NCBI RefSeq assembly: GCF_003589595.1
Contig: NW_020653750.1
Location: 1,838,451-1,902,450, forward strand
Length of the DNA: 64,000 nucleotides
Source: Hyposmocoma kahamanoa
Lineage: Eukaryota > Arthropoda > Insecta > Lepidoptera > Cosmopterigidae
Direction of reading: 5' to 3'
Shown here in pieces: positions 58,606-64,000 of the stretch (positions are counted from its first letter, which is position 1; the number at the start of each line of letters is the position of its first letter). A program made the translations under genes and the position numbers. The notes beneath the pieces were generated by a model, which saw only the letters and a list, made by a program, of their open reading frames with translations, ran no database searches and was not told the DNA's origin.

Positions 58606-58668
58606 CTATCAGGTGCACGACTTGTTGGTCCCCCGTCACTTGACATTATGTATGTATATAAAAAAAAC
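58606..58668 (+). repeat. SINE-like family A 3' fragment
   Basis: AGGTGCACGACTTGTTGGTC ... CGTCACTTGACATTATG, then an A-rich tail. Confidence 0.6.
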
Positions 58669-58839
58669 TTCCAAAATGGCGAAACACTACGCGTACATCG
58701 CCGCGTCGCCGAATGCCGCTAGGTCAAAACGTGTAAACAATTTAAAATTTGAAAAAAAAAGTAAATAATACCTGACTTTGCGACTTGACTTTCTGTATTG
58801 AGCACTTTTTAACACATCTATTGTACATCTATTTGCCAA

Positions 58840-59218
58840 GTTTTATTGAAATATTCCCTAGTTCGCCACTGTACAGGAATTGACACAGGAGATAATAAAA
58901 ATCGGTTCTCACTACTCAAAATATATTGAGAGAAAAACGCCTTGAATGGGAGAATAGCAAAACCAACCATTAAAATAATTGCTCCTTAAGTAAAATTTAG
59001 GCGCTATTTGCAAAAATGAATGTTCATGCGTGATCAGCCACCCTTAGAGGTGGATGATTTTCTTCAAAATGAAATGGGACCACTTTGGAGGTACGCTCTT
59101 TCCAACAAAAAATAATCATGAAAATCGGTTCATAAATACCGGAGTTATCGCGTAACATACATACAAAAAAAACATACAGTCGAATTGAGAACCTCCTCCT
59201 TTTTTGAAGTTGGTTAAT
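58840..59218 (-). repeat. Family C right half
   Basis: GACACAGGAGATAATAAAAA ... GCGTAACATACATACAAAAA ... ACCTCCTCCTTTTTTGAAGT matches 51570-51985 at high identity. Confidence 0.65.
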
Positions 59219-61482
59219 AAGCATTTTACATTGAATCGAATCGAGTATTACGAGGGGAGTTTGAATTGTATAGACGTTAATACTACAGTAAATATGACTT
59301 GAACTTTTTCAGGTATCAGTAAACGTAAAGGCGTTTGTAATCAAAGCGTAATTAGAGAAATGGAGATGATAAAGTGTCATTGGTTTCACACTACTCACAA
59401 TTTTTTTTTAACACTGAGGATGTAACGGTTTTTGAGACTTTTCGTGTGGAAATCACGCGAAAGTTCAAATATTCTGTAATATGCGGCAATGAAAATTAAT
59501 ACCTATTTGAAAATATAATATGTTCATAATTATTTTTTGTTCGTTGATTTCAATCAAGTTTACGTTCTACCGTTTCTCCGCTGTCAAAACGGTCGGTTGT
59601 AATAATTTGAACAATCATAAAAACTGGAATTCCTTTACGTCAATTATTACTTGATGCAATGCTACTAAATTATGATATGGTTAAAATAAACCATGTAGTA
59701 TCCAATACAGATATAATACTAATAAATGTAAATGCTCAATTAAATTGTGAAAAAGCAACCCTAAAATATACAACAATACAGAACCCTGAAATATTGAAAT
59801 TTTAGATTTCTCGAAGCTTGTCGACGGTGAAATCAAAGGGGATTTTGTCGTCAGACAATTATGATTTTCGAGTTTTTTTTCTACAAGACATTAGCCATCC
59901 CTTGCTTTATGAGGATTAAATATCGCTTCGTTTTCTGATCCTATTATGATATATAGCAATTTTGAAGCGAAGTTTACATCAAAATTATACTGTGTTTTGG
60001 CGTAGCCGATGGCAACTTTACACCTTTCTCATCAAATTTGTTGGCGCCATTTTATTGATGGCATACCAAAAAATCAGTGTTGCCCTTTTCGTGCACTGGA
60101 ATGCTGTGGGAGAATGGTCTCACGAATACAAAGTAGATCATTCAGTTGCTCCCAATCTGCTGAAGATCGGAACTAAATGCGTAATGTGTATATGTGTACA
60201 CTGTGTAAGCAAAACAGTAAAGTGCAGAAAAGATGGGCCAGCGCAAATACTGTATTTTAGCGATTATTCTGTACTGAGTAGGTATCTTGTATCACAAAAT
60301 TGTCGTAAATACCTAAGATAATATTACGTACATCGTGAACAGTGAGTCGAAATTAATTTGTGCAAGATTAATAGCGCTGTTAACAGTAAGTACTGATTAC
60401 GAACTATTGCAAATTTGTTATATTTAAATACGTGTCCTTAAATACTAAATTACATTCGTATTTTATAATTGTTCAGTTGTGTCACGAATACCGTATGCGT
60501 TTATCTGAACGCGTAAACATTTATCATTTGTACCTGTTTTACTATTAACTACCTACGCGTACATAAAAATCTGACTTGACAATAATTTAATAAAACTATG
60601 TTATAAACACTTTGTTTTAATATAACACAGATGCAACTACAACGGATTCAAAATAGATTAGCGTAAATTGGAGGCATTTCGTTTCGGATTCTTCTGATGA
60701 GTCTCGAAATAACTTTTTATGACTGAACTACATGTATTTTAAGTTAAGTCGTATAAGATTCACAATAGAGCTGTGACAAAAGTACCGATTAGAAAATTCA
60801 CTCATTTAAAATTTAATTAAATTTGTATCAACTTTCTAGTACTCACAAAAATTTTAATTTTTCACAGAGGGTCTAAATGAAGTAAGTACACGTTTTGGTT
60901 CTTTAATATGACTTCACCTTTTTATTTCACTTCGTATATTTATCCTATGGTACTTTTGTAAGCCAAGAACATTGCTGTTAGACATTAATTTACCTCGCTT
61001 CATTATAATTACGTCATTTTTAATTTTTTAAACAAAAATCGGCAAATAGGAACTTAAAAAGTACGATGTCGATTGCTATTGATAAATAAAGATATGAACA
61101 AGTAAAGAATCTAGAAGCAATTATGACTAAAACACGGAGTTTATTTTCATTAGTAAACAAAAATCTTTCATGTTTTGGCGTAAGAAGCGAGAGGAAATCG
61201 CATTTCGGGTAAAGGCGCAACGAGATTCTCAGGAAATGATATTCTGAACAGATTATCTAGCTAATTTCCCAACAAGCACTTGCCATTTCCTACACACTCT
61301 AACTAAAATTACTTTGAGAATGAACACGTATATTACGTTCAGTTCTAAGAAATTTGTAATAACTACGTGTTCCATCGTATGATTTTTATCATAAACTGAT
61401 ATTATCATCTCTTACGTCTCTATTGCAATTTTAACGAAAACTAGTTATTTACATGTAGTTATATTTCAGATATTTTATTATC
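59219..61482. other. Non-genic stretch
   Basis: AT-rich. The open stretch at 59962-60321 begins with TTG, not ATG, and shows no recognised domain. No repeats identified. Confidence 0.4.
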
Positions 61483-61850
61483 AGCCCCTTAATTAGTAAA
61501 TATTGAGATAATTTAATTTTTAACTAATTCTTGAGCTTGTATATTAAGCATTTGTTTTGAAATATAAAATTGTCCTGTAATAATATAAGAATCTTCAACT
61601 AGTCGAGCTCCAATTCAAGTTAATAAAATTACAATCACAACTATAGATCAAAAAAGTAATTGGTTTAAAGGATAAAATTGAATACCTTGAATTTTTTTAT
61701 TAAATGCAAAAGGAAGAATAACTAAAATTAAAATAGATGCAATTAAAGCAATTACTTCCTCCTAATTTATTAGGAATTGCTCGTAAGATTGCATAGGCAA
61801 ATAGGAAATATCATTCAGGTTAAATGTGAGTTGGGGTTACTATAGGATTT
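61483..61850. other. NUMT: nuclear copy of mitochondrial cytochrome b and tRNA-Ser(UCN), internally inverted
   Basis: On the - strand, 61850-61562 reads as cytochrome b in the invertebrate mitochondrial code: NPIVTPTHI, then [21 protein letters not shown] with TGA as Trp, [20 protein letters not shown], and TWIGARLVEDSYIITGQ. On the + strand, 61485-61519 encodes the cytochrome b C-terminus, SPLISKYWDNLIFN, followed at about 61520-61562 by the 5' half of tRNA-Ser(UCN). The two halves face opposite ways, so the copy is rearranged around 61562. A CAA-to-TAA change and a one-base insertion near 61757 show nuclear decay. Confidence 0.9.
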
Positions 61851-61938
61851 CATGTTCCATGTTGCGCTATAAATTAAAAATTCTTCGAATTTATAAGTTC
61901 ATTAATGTTTCAATAATATGACGTGACTTGATACATTA

Positions 61939-62219
61939 TCATCATCAACCCATTTATAACGTCCCACTGCTAGGCACGAGTCTCCTCTCAAGCGAGGGTC
62001 TAGCCTAGGCTATGGTTCGCCACGCATTGGGGACTTCACACGTTTTCCGAGAATCGTGGACTTTCTTCGACGTGCATGTTTCCTCAGGATGATGTTCTCC
62101 TTCACCGAAAATCTCACGGTAAATTTAGTTCCGAGAGACTCAGAGGTGCAAACCCAGATTCGAACCCACGACGTCTGCTTGAGAGGCGGTACGTCAAACC
62201 ATTAGGCTACCACGGCTTA
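61939..62219 (-). repeat. tRNA-derived SINE S1, second copy
   Basis: On the - strand: AGCCGTGGTAGCCTAATGGT (A box), GGGTTCGAATC (B box), and a 3' GATGATGATA tail. Collinear with 18488-18797 with small deletions. It sits 90 bp right of the NUMT. Confidence 0.88.
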
Positions 62220-62276
62220 TGATACTACGACTGAATTTTTAAAGAGAATTGAAATGATCATCCATGACATTTTAAA

Positions 62277-62516
62277 CCGTCGGAACATTGACTTACAAAT
62301 AAATGGACGACGGGTCTAATACAAAAACCACGAAAAAAATGTCCCAAGTCAACCTATTCGAAATTTAAATTGTTATGTCATCGCAGTATCGCGCTGTCCG
62401 TAGAACAAAGAAGACTAAAGCGGAGTGTCGCGCTCTGTGTACGATTTTAGCGCCTTACAACACTTTTTAGCGCGGACCCGACGTCCATATTTTATAATTG
62501 TAAGTCAATGTGTCGG
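62277..62516. mobile_element. 240-bp foldback MITE
   Basis: CCGTCGGAACATTGACTTAC and the inverse of TAAGTCAATGTGTCGG; inner arm halves GGACGACGGGTC / GACCCGACGTCC also pair. No coding content. Confidence 0.62.
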
Positions 62517-62529
62517 AAATAAATAATAT

Positions 62530-62700
62530 TAATCGCGGGCATTTGTTTTTTCAGACAAATCAACGACTGTCAGTTATGACCGTGGTCATGACAATGGAAC
62601 CCGGCCTGAGGCGTTGGTTTCTTTGATAAAATAAATAATTTCGATGAGAAAAATAATTAGAAAAATAGTTTCATTTCCAATGTTCAGTAATTGCTGTTGA
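62530..62700. repeat. Diverged foldback family B copy
   Basis: GGGCATTTGTTTTTTCAGAC, CCGTGGTCATGACAATGGAA, AAATAGTTTCATTTCCAATG preserve family order with many substitutions. Confidence 0.5.
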
Positions 62701-63589
62701 GGACAAAGGGCTGGTTGAAACATTTCTTAGTAGAATTGAAACCAATAGAACTCGTAAAATAACACAGGTTTGTTCGTTGGAGGCATATAGGTAGTATAAT
62801 CAAAGGTTGGAGACAAGGTATCTTAGAGGATGGAAAAACAAGGCATAAAAATATTTGTTTTACGGCATCGGAGTAAATCCATCAAGCCAAATCTTCAACA
62901 AATAATAGACACAAAGGAACGGACACTTTTTCTGCCGTGCTTATAATATTAACAGTAACAGACAGAACTCACGAAGCGGTTTTGACCCGCGCCTGCTGCG
63001 GTTACCGGACAGCTGTTTTATTTCAACTAAAAAAAAATTTATGTCACGTAGCCGCCGCGGTTGCGGAACGGCCCGCAAACTTAACGGGAGAGGATCGCAA
63101 GGCGCGCGGTTATTTGCGATCGATTGAGATCGTCAATTAAGTCTCAGACGTCGCCATGGACTCACATCAAAAACGAGCTATCGCGTTATACTTACTTCAT
63201 CGTGTGTACGTTATTTAATGAGTTAAAAAAAAAACAGGAAAACAAATTCTTTAATTTTATTCGGATGTCCGTATCTACTAAGTATTTTTGAAATACATAT
63301 GTACATATACATTCACACACATTATATGGTAAGCACGCCAGTTTTGGCAGACGAGAGTTTCTTTACAGTTTGCATATGGTTTCGTACCTATAGCCTAGTT
63401 TAAAATCTAACAATTGAATACGAAATTTGTTTATTTTAATATATAAATTATAATTAAAAATACAAGGTATTTAACAATCGACAAAAACTAAAAAGTCAGT
63501 ATTTTGAACAATCGTCACACAAAATTAGTTTGTAAGAAGACAGATTCTGTTGTAAGTGGCGTGGCATGGGGTGTTGACATCGTGGGGGG
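62701..63589. other. Non-genic stretch with a GC-rich patch
   Basis: 62975-63130 is rich in CpG (GCCGCCGCGGTTGCGGAACG, CAAGGCGCGCGG), which could be a promoter or exon of a gene starting to the right. The + frame there ends in GYLRSIEIVN. Nothing else is recognised. Confidence 0.35.
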
Positions 63590-63699
63590 TCGAAATGGTC
63601 GAAATCGATTTCATGTAGCCGAAATCGACTGCATGCATGAAGTTGATTACGACTTCACGCATTAACTGCAACCACGCAGTCAATCTGTTAGCACCCTAA
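63590..63699. mobile_element. Terminal part of an element related to 46783
   Basis: GAAATCGACTGCATGCATGA ... CGCAGTCAATCTGTTAGCAC then CC|TAA: inverted, this begins GGGTGCTAACAGATTGACTG, close to GGCTGCTAACAGATGGACTG at 46783. The other end was not found. Confidence 0.5.
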
Positions 63700-64000
63700 C
63701 TAGTCAAAATGATTATACATATTTTACTTCAAAATAGAAACTGAACAACACGAAGGTGACGGCAGGCGAACATAAAAACACAATCGAGCCGAGCCTGCCT
63801 GAATGAATTACTGTTGTAATCGTGAAAATAGAGGGGGCAGCACTTTAAGGTTGGCTTCGGGTGGCTGAAATCGAAGCTACGCCGTCTGTTGTACGACGAA
63901 GTTTGTAACTTAGCAAGTATTTTATTAGGTTTAGGTACGATCAGAATTCAATAATAAAATTCTAAATTCAAGTCAAAGCAGTAAAGATCAGAGAAATTCC

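Noticed and set aside
59962..60321. 119-codon frame
   Set aside because: Starts with TTG, the first ATG comes about 32 codons in, and no domain or splice context is convincing.
1..64000. CRISPR array, bacterial operon or integrated virus
   Set aside because: No regularly spaced repeats with unique spacers, no prokaryotic gene organisation and no viral protein motifs were seen.

Overview
This is AT-rich, intron-bearing, repeat-crowded animal nuclear DNA, most likely from a moth or butterfly. The pointers are: an insect-type IRSp53 gene split into many small exons; tRNA-headed SINEs ending in a GAT-type tail; a mariner-family element; non-LTR retrotransposon 3' ends with a TTTGAA-repeat tail; and a nuclear copy of insect mitochondrial cytochrome b that still uses TGA as Trp. 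Species cannot be fixed from the sequence alone. There are two assembly gaps (100 N at 33237-33336, 10 N at 56951-56960).

Only two host genes are clear. (1) An IRSp53/BAIAP2 homologue on the + strand from 14204 to 26469. Thirteen exons can be read by splice sites and frame continuity: an I-BAR (IMD) domain in exons 1-7, a Ser/Asp-rich linker, an SH3 domain, a Pro/Ser/Thr-rich linker and a charged C-terminal tail. The joined exons give 3522 nt (1173 codons plus stop) with no frame break. The first coding exon was not found and is upstream or unrecognised. (2) An intronless OST3/OST6 (MAGT1/TUSC3)-type gene on the - strand at 49862-50824, with signal peptide, thioredoxin-like CPMC motif and four C-terminal membrane segments. 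A few isolated exon-like stretches (10951-11109, 35632-35703, 6180-6348, 9853-10083) are offered only as candidates.

The rest is a transposon landscape. The commonest repeat is a roughly 300-bp A-tailed SINE-like family (called A here, about 20 copies or fragments on both strands). Others are several tRNA-headed SINEs (1012, 11942, 12160, 18326, 18488, 19518, 37840, 61939), a foldback family B ('ACATAGGAAATGAAAC' ends), a long-TIR family C (51046-51985, 52803, 58840), and many small palindromic MITEs. Relics of protein-coding transposons include mariner (33194-34560), hAT (27893-28343), PIF/Harbinger (40164-40322) and three non-LTR retrotransposon fragments (43080, 44470, 52423).

The most notable structures are: (a) a ~1.58 kb foldback element at 56480-58059, bounded by near-identical 9-bp direct repeats and filled with ~50 copies of a drifting 9-bp repeat; (b) Russian-doll insertions, where SINE A at 54906 is split by a TTAA-flanked element H, itself struck at its end by a 165-bp palindromic MITE with perfect 40-bp arms; (c) a second full-length H copy inside foldback element G at 29187; (d) a cytochrome b NUMT with an internal inversion at 61483-61850. 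I found no CRISPR array, operon, rRNA gene, convincing functional tRNA gene or integrated virus.
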